This document shows, piece after piece, positions 50,439 to 59,974 of a stretch of DNA of 64,000 bases. The notes under the pieces are model-generated. The model did not search any database, was not told the DNA's origin, and saw only the letters and a program-made list of their open reading frames with translations. This DNA is from Paenarthrobacter aurescens (lineage in GTDB: Bacteria; Actinomycetota; Actinomycetes; Actinomycetales; Micrococcaceae), in the NCBI RefSeq assembly GCF_025421775.1, contig NZ_JAOEFX010000004.1, positions 372,001 to 436,000 on the forward strand. Reading direction: 5' to 3'. The stretch's first letter is position 1; each line of letters opens with the position of its first letter. Both the position numbers and the translations under genes were made by a program.

Positions 50439-51248
50439 TCAGCGCCGCGGAGTGGTCGCGGCGACGAAGCTCCGGATGGCATCCGCCACGGCCTTCGGGC
50501 GCATGTGTTGAGCAACGTGTCCTACGCCGGGAATCTCTACCAGCCGACCCTGTGAAACCGCCCGGGACAGCCGTAGCGACCAATCAGGGCCCGCCACGTT
50601 GTCGCGGCTTCCACGCAGCACCAGCACCGGAACGTTGATCGAGGCCAGGCGTTTCTCGGTGGGGTACTTCATCATCACGGGCAGCTGGGAGAGGTACCAG
50701 CGCGGGCCGCAGCGGAAATAGTCGGAAATGACGATCCAGTTTGACGAGGGACTCTCGCGGAGCAGCCCGTCGAGGACAAGGGCCAAGGATTGGCGCCCCA
50801 CGTTCTTGTGCCGCGAATCAACCACCGGTCCCATCAGCACCAACTGCCGGGCGCGTTCCGGCGCATGCAAAGCCGCTTCGATGGTGAACTGCACGCCCAT
50901 GGAGTGGCCCACCAGTACGTACGAATCGATGCCGCGGGACGCGAGGGCCGCAGCGATGAAGGCCCCGTAATCCTCCACGGAGAGCTGCCGATCAGGCTTT
51001 GGTGTCCCTGCAAAACCCGGGAGGTCCAGGGAGTACGTGGGTGCATCAGCCGCGAGAACGGCATGAAGTCGCGCCAGGTAGCGGTGTGAGACCCCGATGC
51101 CATGGATCAGGATGTACGCAGGTTCGGTGCCCAACCCGGGCCCAGGCTCGGGCGAAGGCGTGCCCTCTGCCCATACGATTCGCCCCTTCAGGCCCAACGC
51201 CTCGACGTCGGCGGACAGCAGCGCTGCCGGCTTCTCCCGCGCTTTCAT
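50439..51248 (-). CDS. Alpha/beta hydrolase
   Basis: The 269-residue protein shows the fold: AYILIHGIGVSHRYLARLHA (oxyanion HG), SYVLVGHSMGVQFTIEAALH with nucleophile elbow GHSMG, VPVLVLRGSRDNVAGPDWS with the acid, and EIPGVGHVAQHMRPKAVADA with the catalytic histidine. It is a general esterase/lactonase-type enzyme with unknown substrate. Its start overlaps the stop of the upstream gene by one base (TGATG), so it is translated with the mycothiol-dependent-type protein. Confidence 0.85.
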   Translation of the reverse strand: MKAREKPAALLSADVEALGLKGRIVWAEGTPSPEPGPGLGTEPAYILIHGIGVSHRYLARLHAVLAADAPTYSLDLPGFAGTPKPDRQLSVEDYGAFIAAALASRGIDSYVLVGHSMGVQFTIEAALHAPERARQLVLMGPVVDSRHKNVGRQSLALVLDGLLRESPSSNWIVISDYFRCGPRWYLSQLPVMMKYPTEKRLASINVPVLVLRGSRDNVAGPDWSLRLSRAVSQGRLVEIPGVGHVAQHMRPKAVADAIRSFVAATTPRR

Positions 51249-51889
51249 CAGGATGTCCGCTGCAGGAACGCCGCAGCGCCTGGGCCGGTCAATTCACTCT
51301 CCGCAACCGGCCGGCCGGACACCGCGAGCAGCAGGGAAATGGCCGCGCCTTCAACGGCGGGGCCGTCCCCGTGCTCGAACGGGGTGTCTGTTGCCACCAG
51401 GCGCCAACCCGCTGCGATCTCCTTGCCGCCACCCATCTTGGTGGTGGTCCGCACTTGGTAATCGATGGCAGTGGCGACGTGGTCCGCCGGATAATCGCGG
51501 TGCAAGCCCAGTGGGCGGCGAATGTCCTCCCCGTGGACGAACGCCTCGACCAGCCTGGTGGCCAGTCCGGCCGGCGGACCGGATGTCCGGGAGAGTACGG
51601 ACTCCAACTGGACCAAGGTCTTTGCGGGGTCCCCGGTCTTCTCGCGCTCCACACCCACGGCGTTGTCGCGGTCAAAATCCATCCGGGAGGCAATCATTCG
51701 GCGCATGAAATTGAGGCGCGTGGTCTTGGCGCTGTCGATAATGTGAGCCAGGACATCATGGACGTCCCAGCCCGGGCACAGCGTCGGTGTCTTCCATTGC
51801 TCTGGCGGAAGTTGGTCCAGATCCTGGATCAGGGCACGGCGTTCCTCATGCACCACGGGCCAGACAATGGAAGGGGAAGTCGACGCCAT
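51248..51889 (-). CDS. Maleylpyruvate-isomerase-family mycothiol-dependent protein
   Basis: I start at the ATG at 51889 (MASTSPSIVWPVVHEERRAL); an ATG at 51907 would add six residues. The 213-residue protein has the DinB-like MDMPI N-terminal helix bundle: LPPEQWKTPTLCPGWDVHDV with conserved W-x-x-x-T-x-C-x-G-W-x-V-x-D-V and LAHIIDSAKTTRLNF. This family uses mycothiol as cofactor, which fits an actinobacterium. The histidine of the metal site is in VLAHI. Substrate unknown. Confidence 0.82.
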   Translation of the reverse strand: MASTSPSIVWPVVHEERRALIQDLDQLPPEQWKTPTLCPGWDVHDVLAHIIDSAKTTRLNFMRRMIASRMDFDRDNAVGVEREKTGDPAKTLVQLESVLSRTSGPPAGLATRLVEAFVHGEDIRRPLGLHRDYPADHVATAIDYQVRTTTKMGGGKEIAAGWRLVATDTPFEHGDGPAVEGAAISLLLAVSGRPVAESELTGPGAAAFLQRTS

Positions 51890-51926
51890 ACTGCTATTGA
51901 ACAGCATGGCGGCAATTCAGGCTGGG

Positions 51927-52178
51927 CTATTCCCTGTTCGCGTCGTCCGACTCGGTGGGGTCGACTGCGGGACGTGAAGCGTCAAGCGCCGCGGCCGCCT
52001 CAGCTGCGTCCCGGCGTCGTGCAATTCTCGATTCCGTCCACATGGCCACGGCCACGAACACCGTGCACGCGAACATGAAGGTTGCCACAAAGTTCAATCC
52101 CATGGCAGAGCCCAAGGGTGCGGCAAGGGCCATGGCGGCCAACCCGGCCACGATATGCCACCCTTTGAAATTGCCCAC
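51927..52178 (-). CDS. Small two-helix membrane protein
   Basis: The 83-residue protein starts at a GTG: GNFKGWHIVAGLAAMALAAP, two membrane helices (residues 8-24 and 29-46), and a charged tail with TESRIARRRDAAEAAAALDA. No clear ribosome site and no known family. It is leftward between the MDMPI-type gene and the HTH gene. Confidence 0.55.
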   Translation of the reverse strand: MGNFKGWHIVAGLAAMALAAPLGSAMGLNFVATFMFACTVFVAVAMWTESRIARRRDAAEAAAALDASRPAVDPTESDDANRE

Positions 52179-52258
52179 CGATCAAGCGTAACCCCGGCCT
52201 TAAGTGGTGCTGGCCTGTTGGATGGGATCGTTGCTTGATCCTTATCACTCCGACACTT

Positions 52259-52678
52259 TTAGCCGGCGTTTAAGTCATTTTCGTCGGCCTGCACAGCGGC
52301 CGCTTCAGCCTGTTTCTTCTTTTGCGTTTCCAGCCAGGCCATGATGGCGGCCTGCCGGATCCGGCGATGCGTGCCACGGTACTCCACGGGGATTTCGCCG
52401 CGATCTGTCATGTTGCGCAGATACGTGTGCGAAATGCCCGCGAGCTCCGCTGCCTGCGAGGTGGTGAGCATTTCCTCCACGCTGCTGACCGTCACCGTTT
52501 CGCCCCGGCCCAGCCTCGCGAGGAGATCGACGACGGCGTCCCTCGCCTGATCGGGCAGACGGTGGACGGTGCCATCCACAAACACGGTGATGTCGTTGCT
52601 GTCCGCCAGGGAGCGCGCCAGATTCCGGGCGTCATCGGCGGGGAGGCCAGCGGTGACGCGTGGAGCTATCAATGCCAT
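52259..52678 (-). CDS. Excisionase-family HTH DNA-binding protein (antitoxin-like)
   Basis: The 139-residue protein has an N-terminal helical domain (DITVFVDGTVHRLPDQARDA) and a MerR/excisionase-like HTH near residue 70: LTTSQAAELAGISHTYLRNM followed by EIPVEYRGTHRRI. In actinobacteria such proteins are antitoxins of PIN-domain toxins, normally followed directly by the toxin gene. Here the downstream 80-base gap leads to a membrane protein gene and no PIN domain, so it is an orphan. It could still regulate transcription. Confidence 0.7.
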   Translation of the reverse strand: MALIAPRVTAGLPADDARNLARSLADSNDITVFVDGTVHRLPDQARDAVVDLLARLGRGETVTVSSVEEMLTTSQAAELAGISHTYLRNMTDRGEIPVEYRGTHRRIRQAAIMAWLETQKKKQAEAAAVQADENDLNAG

Positions 52679-52727
52679 GGCAGAAGCCTAGCCTGAGGCG
52701 CACCGCCGGCCGGGCAAGCAGGAAACG

Positions 52728-53006
52728 CTATTCCGCGTCCAGGTCCGTCTCCAGCAGCTTCACCAGTGCGTCCAGCGCAGCGTCGGCACCGTCCCCCTCG
52801 GCCCGCAGCACCACGACGTCGCCTTTCGCGGCACCGAGAGTCATGAGCGAAAGGATGCTGGCGGCGTCGAGCGCGTCATCGGCGGGCTCGCCCTGCATGG
52901 CAATGGTGACCTCCACTGGCTGCTCACCCGCGGCCTCGGCGAACAAGGCGGCGGGGCGGGCGTGCAGGCCGGAGCGGCTGGCGATGGTGGCTGTGCGTTC
53001 GGGCAT
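52728..53006 (-). CDS. ptsH: PTS phosphocarrier protein HPr
   Basis: The 92-residue protein starts at the ATG after AAAGGAGA. SRSGLHARPAALF has the phospho-acceptor His15; the Ser46 region reads DALDAASILSLMTLGAAKGD, with serine present as in Gram-positive HPr. It carries phosphate from enzyme I to EIIA of MtlA and others. It is 31 bases downstream of ptsI in the same operon. Confidence 0.93.
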   Translation of the reverse strand: MPERTATIASRSGLHARPAALFAEAAGEQPVEVTIAMQGEPADDALDAASILSLMTLGAAKGDVVVLRAEGDGADAALDALVKLLETDLDAE

Positions 53007-53037
53007 GGGTTTCTCCTTTGACGGAAACAAACAGAAG

Positions 53038-54738
53038 TTAGAGGCCGAGTTCTTCGAGGACGGGGAGTTTGGCGCGCACCCAGTCGCGGGCTTCAAGGGC
53101 GCTCGGTGCGGACAGAGCCAAGCGTGCCAGTTCCTGCGCCTGCTCCAGGGTGACGGTCTTCAGCACAGTCCCGACGGCGGCCAGCGACCGGGCGGTCATG
53201 GACAGTGTGGTCACACCCAGTCCGGTAAGGACGACGGCGAGGGCCGGGTCCGCGGCTGCCTCGCCACAGACGCCCACCGGCTTGGGATCGCCTTCCCGAC
53301 CGGAGCCTTCCTGCGCCGCGCCTTCCACGGTGAGCTGGACGAGACGGAGCACGGCGGGCTGCCACGGAGTGTTGAGTTCGGCGAGGGGTCCGAGCTGGCG
53401 GTCGGCGGCCATGGCGTACTGGGTGAGGTCGTTGGTGCCCAGGGAGGCGAACCCGACTTCCCGCAGGACGGTGGCGGCGGTCAACGCAGCAGAGGGAACT
53501 TCCACCATCACGCCCGGTGTCTGGATACCGGCGGCGGCGCACAGGGATGCGAAGCGGCCGGCTTCGGCGGCGGTGGAGATCATCGGTGCCATGACCCACA
53601 CATCGGCGTCGGACTCTGAGGCTGCCCGGGCGATGGCCTCAAGCTGGCGCTCCAGCACGCCCGGTGTGGTGAAGTCGGTGCGGTAACCACGCACACCCAG
53701 TGCAGGGTTGGGTTCGGTGGCGTCGGTGAGGAAGGGCAGGGGCTTGTCCGCGCCCGCATCCAGGGTGCGGAGGACCACTTTCTTGCCCGGGAACGCATCG
53801 AACACGGCTTTGTAGGCTGCGGCCTGCTCGTCCACGGAAGGCTCCGTGTCACGTTCCAGGAAGCAGAATTCGGTGCGGAACAGGCCAACACCTTGGGCGC
53901 CCAAAGCGGCAGCTGCCACAGCATCCTTGGCTCCGCCGACGTTGGCGAGCAGCGGCACCAAGTGCCCGTCCGCCGTCGTGCCGTTTCCGTCGAATTCGGC
54001 GAGCGTGGCGGAGGTTTCCGCCCACGCCGTCGCTGCGGCGCGCTGCTCCTCAGAGGGGGAAACAGCAACGAAACCAGCCGCGCCGTCCACGTAGACCTCG
54101 GTACCATCGGCAATCTCGTCAACCCCGTGTGCGGCAACAACAGCAGGCAGGCCGAGGGAGCGGGCGATGATGGCCGTGTGGGACTGCGGGCCACCACCGG
54201 AGGTCACCAATGCCAGCACCACGGAGGGATTCAGCGTTGCGGTGTCGGCCGGCGCCAGGTCCTCGGCCACCAGGATGAAGGGCGTCTCCGAGGCAGGAAT
54301 GCCCGGTGCGGGGACGCCACGGAGTTCAGCCACAATACGGGCGCGCACGTCCAGGACGTCAGTGGCGCGCTCGGCCATGTAGCCGCCCAGGTTGTGCAGC
54401 ATTTCAGAGACAGACGCGCCGGCTTCCCAGATGGCCCGCTCCGCTGAAGATCCGGCGTTGATGAGCTTGGCCGCCGACTTCAGGAGCATGGTGTCCTTGG
54501 CCATGAGCGCAGTGGCTTCGAGGACGGCCTTGCCGTCGCCTGAAGCGCTGTCCGCACGTCCCTTGAGCTCGTCATGGACGGACTGCGCGGCAGCCTTCAA
54601 GCCTGCGACAGCGTCTTCCGGCGCAACGTCCGCAGCCAAACGCTCTCCCGACGGCGGTTCGCTCACCGGCTTGGGCATCTGGCGGACGGAACCAATGATG
54701 CGGCCAGGGCTTACCCCTACTCCTTGGAAATTCTGCAC
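53038..54738 (-). CDS. ptsI: PTS enzyme I (phosphoenolpyruvate-protein phosphotransferase)
   Basis: The 566-residue protein starts at a GTG at 54738 after AGAGGATTCA. GGGPQSHTAIIARSLGLPAV has the phospho-histidine His187; the C-terminal PEP-binding barrel has GVGLFRTEFCFLERD, VMVEVPSAALTAATVL and GTNDLTQYAMAADR, with CGEAAADP. It transfers phosphate from PEP to HPr. With ptsH it is divergent from the TetR-mtlAD unit, so the general PTS proteins sit beside their mannitol permease. Confidence 0.93.
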   Translation of the reverse strand: MQNFQGVGVSPGRIIGSVRQMPKPVSEPPSGERLAADVAPEDAVAGLKAAAQSVHDELKGRADSASGDGKAVLEATALMAKDTMLLKSAAKLINAGSSAERAIWEAGASVSEMLHNLGGYMAERATDVLDVRARIVAELRGVPAPGIPASETPFILVAEDLAPADTATLNPSVVLALVTSGGGPQSHTAIIARSLGLPAVVAAHGVDEIADGTEVYVDGAAGFVAVSPSEEQRAAATAWAETSATLAEFDGNGTTADGHLVPLLANVGGAKDAVAAAALGAQGVGLFRTEFCFLERDTEPSVDEQAAAYKAVFDAFPGKKVVLRTLDAGADKPLPFLTDATEPNPALGVRGYRTDFTTPGVLERQLEAIARAASESDADVWVMAPMISTAAEAGRFASLCAAAGIQTPGVMVEVPSAALTAATVLREVGFASLGTNDLTQYAMAADRQLGPLAELNTPWQPAVLRLVQLTVEGAAQEGSGREGDPKPVGVCGEAAADPALAVVLTGLGVTTLSMTARSLAAVGTVLKTVTLEQAQELARLALSAPSALEARDWVRAKLPVLEELGL

Positions 54739-54834
54739 TGAATCCTCTGTTCCTGCTTGTTGGTTCAGGCCCGCCGGCGACGGCACCGGGAGCCTCGAAA
54801 ACTAGCCTACAAAATTCCTTTGTGAGCCACTTCA

Positions 54835-54849
54835 TATAGCAACGCTATA
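54835..54849. promoter_or_regulatory. Putative TetR operator TATAGC-AAC-GCTATA
   Basis: A perfect 15-bp palindrome at 54835-54849, 19 bases before the regulator start. It overlaps a likely promoter (TTGTGA at 54820 with GCTATA 18 bases later). It is in the 129-base gap between ptsI and the TetR gene, so binding could affect both directions. Confidence 0.55.
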
Positions 54850-54867
54850 GGTGCTAGGGTAGCGGTT

Positions 54868-55590
54868 ATGAGTTTCGATGACCAGCTTCCGCCCAAAATT
54901 CGGTTGCTTCGCGCAGCTGCCGAGTTGCTGGCGAATTCGGAGGGGTCAGCGGTCTCAACGCGCCAGATCACCAAGCTTGCCGGGGTCACGGCGCCTACGC
55001 TCTACCACCACTTTGGTGACAAAGAAGGACTGTTCGACGCCGTCGTTTCCGCCGGCTTTGAAGAGTATGTGGCAGGAGAGCGTGACTTTGCGCCGTCCGG
55101 GGAGCCTTTGGAAGACGTCCGGCGGATGTGGGATAACCACGTCCAGTTCGGGCTGAGCCAACCCCATCTGTATCTGGTGATGTTCGGCAACATCAGGCCG
55201 GAAAGCCGCCCAGCAATCGTGGCTGATGCTGAAGCGCTTCTGGAAGAGATGCTGAACAAGGCCGCTATCTCCGGTCAGATCAACGTGCCACCCCGCGAAG
55301 CGGCACGCAGCATCCTGGCGGCCAACGTGGGCGTCACGCTCATGTTGATCGCTGAACCGGTGGAAGAACGGAACCTCGAGCTCTCAACGATGACCCGGGA
55401 TTCCATGATTTTTGCTGTCTCCACGGAAACCGCCCGTGGCGCCGCAGCGGACGACTCCGGTAAGTCGTCGGTAGTTGTTGCGGCAATCGCCCTGAATGCG
55501 GCACTGCAGGCCTCGCATTCGGACCAACTTTCCAGCTCTGAACTGAAGCTCTTCCTTGAATGGCTTCACCGCATTTCCAGCAGCTCCTAA
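54868..55590 (+). CDS. TetR-family regulator of the mannitol locus
   Basis: The 240-residue protein has the HTH LLRAAAELLANSEGSAVSTR, then QITKLAGVTAPTLYHHFGDK with the conserved TLYHHFGxKEGL. The C-terminal region is a helical ligand-binding domain (HVQFGLSQPHLYLVMFGNIR). It is followed after 66 bases by mtlA and mtlD and preceded by a palindrome, so it probably controls them and itself. Mannitol operons are more often controlled by MtlR or DeoR types, so the TetR choice is noteworthy. Confidence 0.82.
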   Translation: MSFDDQLPPKIRLLRAAAELLANSEGSAVSTRQITKLAGVTAPTLYHHFGDKEGLFDAVVSAGFEEYVAGERDFAPSGEPLEDVRRMWDNHVQFGLSQPHLYLVMFGNIRPESRPAIVADAEALLEEMLNKAAISGQINVPPREAARSILAANVGVTLMLIAEPVEERNLELSTMTRDSMIFAVSTETARGAAADDSGKSSVVVAAIALNAALQASHSDQLSSSELKLFLEWLHRISSSS

Positions 55591-55656
55591 GGCTGCACTC
55601 TCTCGATCTATATCGACTGACCCCGCGCCGCCGCGGGACACACGTTAGGAATTCAC

Positions 55657-57681
55657 ATGGCAACAGAGACAGTTGCGAAGCCCCGCACCAGCGTCCGCGT
55701 TGGTGTCCAAAAGTTCGGAACATTCCTGTCCGGCATGATCATGCCCAACATTGGCGCCTTTATCGCCTGGGGACTCATCACGGCCCTGTTCATCGAGAAG
55801 GGTTGGATTCCAGTACCCGTCCTCGGCGGATTCGGTACTGATGCCGAGGGAGTCAAAAACCTGGGCCTCGTTGACCCCATGGTGAAGTACCTGCTGCCGC
55901 TACTTATTGCTTACACAGGCGGCAAGATGGTCCACGGCGTCCGTGGTGGCGTGGTGGGTGCCATTGGCACCATGGGTGTGATTGTTGGTGCCGGGATTCC
56001 TATGTTCATCGGCGCCATGATCATGGGCCCGCTGGGCGGCTGGACCATGAAGAAGCTCGACGCCCTATGGGACGGCAAAATCCGCCCCGGCTTCGAGATG
56101 CTGGTGAATAACTTCTCCGCCGGTATCTGGGGGGCGCTGTTGGCGTTGCTCGGTTTGTTTGCCATCTCACCCGTGGTCAAGGTGTTCACTGATGGCGCTA
56201 CCGCGGTGATCCAATTCCTGATCAACAACAGCCTGCTGCCGCTGACCTCCATCTTCATTGAGCCTGCCAAGGTCCTGTTCCTCAATAACGCCATCAACCA
56301 TGGTGTGATGACGCCGCTCGGCATTCAGCAGTCCTTGGAAGAGGGCAAGTCCATCCTGTTCCTGCTTGAGGCCAACCCCGGTCCGGGCCTCGGCATCCTG
56401 CTGGCGTACATGTTCTTTGGCCGCGGTGCAGCCAGGGCATCGGCACCCGGCGCCGCGATCATCCACTTCTTTGGCGGCATCCACGAGATCTACTTCCCGT
56501 ACGTCCTGATGAAGCCAATCCTGATCCTCGCTGCCATCGGCGGCGGCATGGCAGGTATCGCCACGCTCACCATCACCAACGCAGGGTTGGTGGCTCCGGC
56601 TGCTCCGGGCTCCATCATTGCGGTGCTCGCCCAGACCGCGCGTGACAGTTACCTGGGGGTCATCCTGGCCGTCATTATTGCGACGGCTGTTTCCTTCCTG
56701 ATCGCCTCGGTGATCCTCCGTGCCTCCAAGAACACGGGCGAGGATGACCTCTCGGCAGCAACGTCCCGGATGGAAGCCATGAAGGGCAAGAAGAGCTCCG
56801 TCTCTTCGGCACTTGTTGGTGACCGCGCAGGCGCCCAGCCTGGCACCGTCCTGACCCGCCCGGTCCAGAACATCGTGTTCGCCTGCGACGCCGGCATGGG
56901 TTCCAGCGCCATGGGTGCCTCGGTCCTGCGCAACAAGATCAAGGCAGCCGGTTTCCCGGACGTCAAGGTCACCAACTCGGCCATCGCCAACTTGAACGAC
57001 AGCTACGATGTGGTGGTCACGCACCAGGACCTGACCGAGCGTGCCCAGCCGAGGACGGCCAGCGCCGTTCACTACTCGGTGGACAACTTCATGAACAGCC
57101 CCCGCTACGACGAAATCGTCGAGTTGGTCCGGAGTAGCAACAGCGAAGCCCCTGCCGCCACTCCGGCTGCCGCCACCCCGGCAGCCGCCACTCCGGCAGC
57201 CACCACCCACGGTGCGCATGCCGCTGAACCCGCGGCCGCCGTCGAGGGTAAAGGTGTCCTGCTCCGCGAAAGCGTGGTCCTGAACGGCACGGCGATTGAC
57301 CGCGACGCGGCGATCGACGAGGCCGGAAAGCTCCTGCTGGATCGCGGGGCCGTTGATGTCAGCTACGTCCACGCCATGCACGAACGCGAGGAATCAGTGT
57401 CCACCTACATGGGCAGTTTCCTGGCGATCCCGCACGGCACCAACGATGCCAAGGAACACATCAACCACTCGGCAGTGTCCATCATCCGCTACCCCGAGGG
57501 CATCGACTGGGGCGGCAAGCAAGTGAAGTTCGTGGTCGGCGTGGCCGGCATCAACAACGAACACCTCCACATCCTCTCGTCGATCGCCAAGATCTTCACC
57601 AACAAGGCGCAGGTAGCCCAGTTGGAGGAAGCAACCACGGTTGATGAAGTCCTGGAGCTGTTCGGAAAGGTCAACGCATAG
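55657..57681 (+). CDS. mtlA: PTS mannitol-specific EIICBA
   Basis: The 674-residue protein has an EIIC membrane domain (about 15-345), with [20 protein letters not shown] at the start and [20 protein letters not shown] as its conserved core. EIIB follows (about 400-490) with [20 protein letters not shown], Cys410 being phosphorylated. An Ala/Thr/Pro linker with [14 protein letters not shown] precedes EIIA (about 530-674), with [16 protein letters not shown] and the phospho-His593. It imports and phosphorylates mannitol. Its last base is the first base of the mtlD start codon (TAGTG). Confidence 0.93.
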   Translation: MATETVAKPRTSVRVGVQKFGTFLSGMIMPNIGAFIAWGLITALFIEKGWIPVPVLGGFGTDAEGVKNLGLVDPMVKYLLPLLIAYTGGKMVHGVRGGVVGAIGTMGVIVGAGIPMFIGAMIMGPLGGWTMKKLDALWDGKIRPGFEMLVNNFSAGIWGALLALLGLFAISPVVKVFTDGATAVIQFLINNSLLPLTSIFIEPAKVLFLNNAINHGVMTPLGIQQSLEEGKSILFLLEANPGPGLGILLAYMFFGRGAARASAPGAAIIHFFGGIHEIYFPYVLMKPILILAAIGGGMAGIATLTITNAGLVAPAAPGSIIAVLAQTARDSYLGVILAVIIATAVSFLIASVILRASKNTGEDDLSAATSRMEAMKGKKSSVSSALVGDRAGAQPGTVLTRPVQNIVFACDAGMGSSAMGASVLRNKIKAAGFPDVKVTNSAIANLNDSYDVVVTHQDLTERAQPRTASAVHYSVDNFMNSPRYDEIVELVRSSNSEAPAATPAAATPAAATPAATTHGAHAAEPAAAVEGKGVLLRESVVLNGTAIDRDAAIDEAGKLLLDRGAVDVSYVHAMHEREESVSTYMGSFLAIPHGTNDAKEHINHSAVSIIRYPEGIDWGGKQVKFVVGVAGINNEHLHILSSIAKIFTNKAQVAQLEEATTVDEVLELFGKVNA

Positions 57682-58829
57682 TGAAGGCAGTCCATTTTGG
57701 GGCAGGCAACATCGGGCGCGGCTTCGTGGGGCTGCTGCTTCACGAGGCCGGCTATGAGGTGGTGTTCGCGGATGTCGCGGACGCGCTGATCAGCCAGCTC
57801 GCAGCGGCCAGCAGCTACGACGTCCACGAGGTTGGCGAGAGTCCGGCGGTCAAGACCGTTACCGGCTTCCGTGCCTTCAATTCCGCGTCGCAGGAAACAG
57901 CTGTTGTGGAGGAAATCTCGACGGCGGATGTGGTCACCACTGCTGTGGGGCCACACATCCTGAAGTTTGTGGCACCGGTGATCGCCCGCGGGCTGGCGGC
58001 CAGGCCCACTGACCTGCCGCCTCTGCAGGTGATGGCCTGCGAGAACGCCATTAACGCCACGGACCTCCTGCACACGGAAATCCGGGCGGCCTGGGACGAC
58101 TCGGCGGGCGACTTGGACGCCGTCGCGGTCTTTGCCAACACTGCTGTGGACCGCATTGTCCCCAACCAGGCTCCGGACCAGGGCCTGGATGTCACGGTGG
58201 AGACCTTCTACGAATGGGTCATCGACCGCACCCCGTTCGGTGACAACGTACCGGACATCCCCGGTGCAACCTTCGTGGACGAGCTCGGCCCGTACATCGA
58301 GCGCAAGCTGTTCACGGTGAACACTGGGCATGCTTCGGCAGCGTACTTCGGGTACCAAGCCGGGCTTGAGAAGATCTCCGAGGCTATGGCGGATCCGTCA
58401 GTTGCAGCGAAGGTCCGCGCAGTCCTGGAGGAAACCAAGGAACTGCTGGTGGCCAAACATGGGTTCGTCGAGGCGGAGCAGGAAGCGTATGTGCAGAAGA
58501 TCTTGTCCCGCTTCACCAACCCGCACTTGCCGGACACCGTGAACCGCGTGGGCCGTGCGCCGCTGCGGAAGCTCGGCCGGCACGAACGGTTTGTTGGCCC
58601 GGCAGCTGAGCTCGCCGAGCGTGGAGTCACTCCGGTAGCGCTGCTCGAGGCAATGTCTGCGGCCCTTCGTTTCGACGACGGCGCCGACGACGAAGCCGTT
58701 GAGCTCGCAAACATGCTGTCCGAGCTGGACGCGGCTGCCGCCGTCGAACGCATCACGGAACTGACGCCGACGCACCCTCTGTTCCCGGCGTTGCAGAAGC
58801 TCGTGGAAGATCGGCAGGCCGAGGCGTAA
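57681..58829 (+). CDS. mtlD: Mannitol-1-phosphate 5-dehydrogenase
   Basis: The 382-residue protein starts at a GTG overlapping the mtlA stop. It begins [20 protein letters not shown] with the NAD-binding GxGxxGRG motif, and has [34 protein letters not shown] and [20 protein letters not shown], all typical of MtlD. It oxidises mannitol 1-phosphate to fructose 6-phosphate with NAD, completing mannitol catabolism. A long hairpin terminator follows. Confidence 0.94.
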   Translation: MKAVHFGAGNIGRGFVGLLLHEAGYEVVFADVADALISQLAAASSYDVHEVGESPAVKTVTGFRAFNSASQETAVVEEISTADVVTTAVGPHILKFVAPVIARGLAARPTDLPPLQVMACENAINATDLLHTEIRAAWDDSAGDLDAVAVFANTAVDRIVPNQAPDQGLDVTVETFYEWVIDRTPFGDNVPDIPGATFVDELGPYIERKLFTVNTGHASAAYFGYQAGLEKISEAMADPSVAAKVRAVLEETKELLVAKHGFVEAEQEAYVQKILSRFTNPHLPDTVNRVGRAPLRKLGRHERFVGPAAELAERGVTPVALLEAMSAALRFDDGADDEAVELANMLSELDAAAAVERITELTPTHPLFPALQKLVEDRQAEA

Positions 58830-58847
58830 GCGCCACCCGAAAGTAAC

Positions 58848-58910
58848 AAAGGCTCTCCGGCGGGAGAAAAAAGCGTGACTTCAGTCACAAATGCCCGCTG
58901 GAGGGCCTTT
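58848..58910 (+). terminator. Terminator after mtlD
   Basis: AAAGGCTCTCCGGCGGG pairs imperfectly (15 of 17) with CCCGCTGGAGGGCCTTT at 58894-58910, with an inner GTGACT-TC-AGTCAC hairpin (58875-58888). CGGTTTTG follows, a short T run. Confidence 0.7.
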
Positions 58911-58916
58911 CGGTTT

Positions 58917-58935
58917 TGAAGTTAGCCTCACCTTA
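58917..58935 (+). promoter_or_regulatory. IdeR/DtxR iron box upstream of the siderophore transporter
   Basis: TGAAGTTAGCCTCACCTTA matches the 19-base DtxR/IdeR consensus TWAGGTTAGSCTWACCTWA at 15 positions. It lies 63 bases before the binding-protein start, in the gap after the mtlD terminator, so iron-loaded IdeR or DmdR would repress the four transporter genes. Confidence 0.7.
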
Positions 58936-58997
58936 CTAATAGAGTCAAAAACAATTAGGCAACACATCTATGACTTATTAGTGAGTGGAGTACTGGC

Positions 58998-59948
58998 GTG
59001 AAAAAGAGGCTGTCGAGCTACATTGGGGCACTGGCTGCAGGCGCTGCCTTGCTGACCGTCACGGCGTGCGGAGGCGGCGCGACGGCGTCCTCGCAGCCTG
59101 AAGAAGCCAGCACCATCACCATCGAGCACGCCCAGGGTTCAACCACCAACGTTCCCGTGAATCCGGCCAAGGTTGTCACCTTCGATCTCGGCGTCCTGGA
59201 CACCATGAACGCGCTCGGCGTCGAGCCCACCGGTGTTCCCGAGGCCAGCTACCCGGAGGCGCTCAAAAAGTTCTCCGAGGCCAAGTACGCCAAGGTGGGC
59301 TCGCTCAAGGAACCCGACTTCGAAGCCGTCAGCTCCGCAGCCCCGGACCTCATCATCGTCTCCGGCCGCACTGCCGGCGCCTACGAGGAACTGAGCAAGA
59401 TTGCCCCCACCATCGACCTCTCCGTTGATGCGGCCAAGCCCATGGAAAGCTTCAAGGCCCAGACCGAGAAGCTCGGCAAGATCTTCAAGAAGGAAGACGA
59501 AGTCGCTTCCAAGCTCGCAGAGGTGGACAAGACCGTCGCGGATACCAGGACCAAGGCCGCCTCGGCTGGCAAGGGCCTGATCGTCCTCACCTCAGGCGGT
59601 GAAGTCACCGCATACGGTGCGGGCTCCCGCTTCGGCATCATCCACGACGTCCTGGGCGTTCCTACCGCCGCAGACGTCAAAGCCGAAGGTTCCCACGGCG
59701 AGGCTGTTTCCTTTGAATACATCAAGGAAACCAACCCGGACATCCTCTACGTCATCAACCGCGACACCGCGATCGGCACCGCAGGCTCCACAGCCAACCC
59801 CATCCTGGACAACGAGCTGGTGAAGTCCACCAACGCTGCCAAGAACAACAAGATCGTCAACCTGGATCCCGCCGGCTGGTACATCGTGGGCTATGGCCTG
59901 AACAACGTCCAGGCCATGGTCACGGCAGTGGCCGACTCTGTCGCCTGA
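58998..59948 (+). CDS. Siderophore ABC transporter substrate-binding lipoprotein
   Basis: The 316-residue protein starts at a GTG. A lipoprotein signal with lipobox TVTAC (Cys24) is followed by a class III binding-protein fold: FDLGVLDTMNALGVEPTGVP, APDLIIVSGRTAGAYEELSK, and the long central helix linking two lobes, then NPDILYVINRDTAIGTAGST and LDPAGWYIVGYGLNNVQAM. It resembles FatB/CeuE/YclQ binders of ferric catecholate siderophores. First gene of the permease-permease-ATPase cluster. Confidence 0.9.
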   Translation: MKKRLSSYIGALAAGAALLTVTACGGGATASSQPEEASTITIEHAQGSTTNVPVNPAKVVTFDLGVLDTMNALGVEPTGVPEASYPEALKKFSEAKYAKVGSLKEPDFEAVSSAAPDLIIVSGRTAGAYEELSKIAPTIDLSVDAAKPMESFKAQTEKLGKIFKKEDEVASKLAEVDKTVADTRTKAASAGKGLIVLTSGGEVTAYGAGSRFGIIHDVLGVPTAADVKAEGSHGEAVSFEYIKETNPDILYVINRDTAIGTAGSTANPILDNELVKSTNAAKNNKIVNLDPAGWYIVGYGLNNVQAMVTAVADSVA

Positions 59949-59974
59949 CAACCCGCTCCACCTGAAATCCTGAC

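Noticed and set aside
56167..57381. Leftward 404-codon frame opposite mtlA
   Set aside because: Antisense shadow; the mtlA domains are unambiguous.
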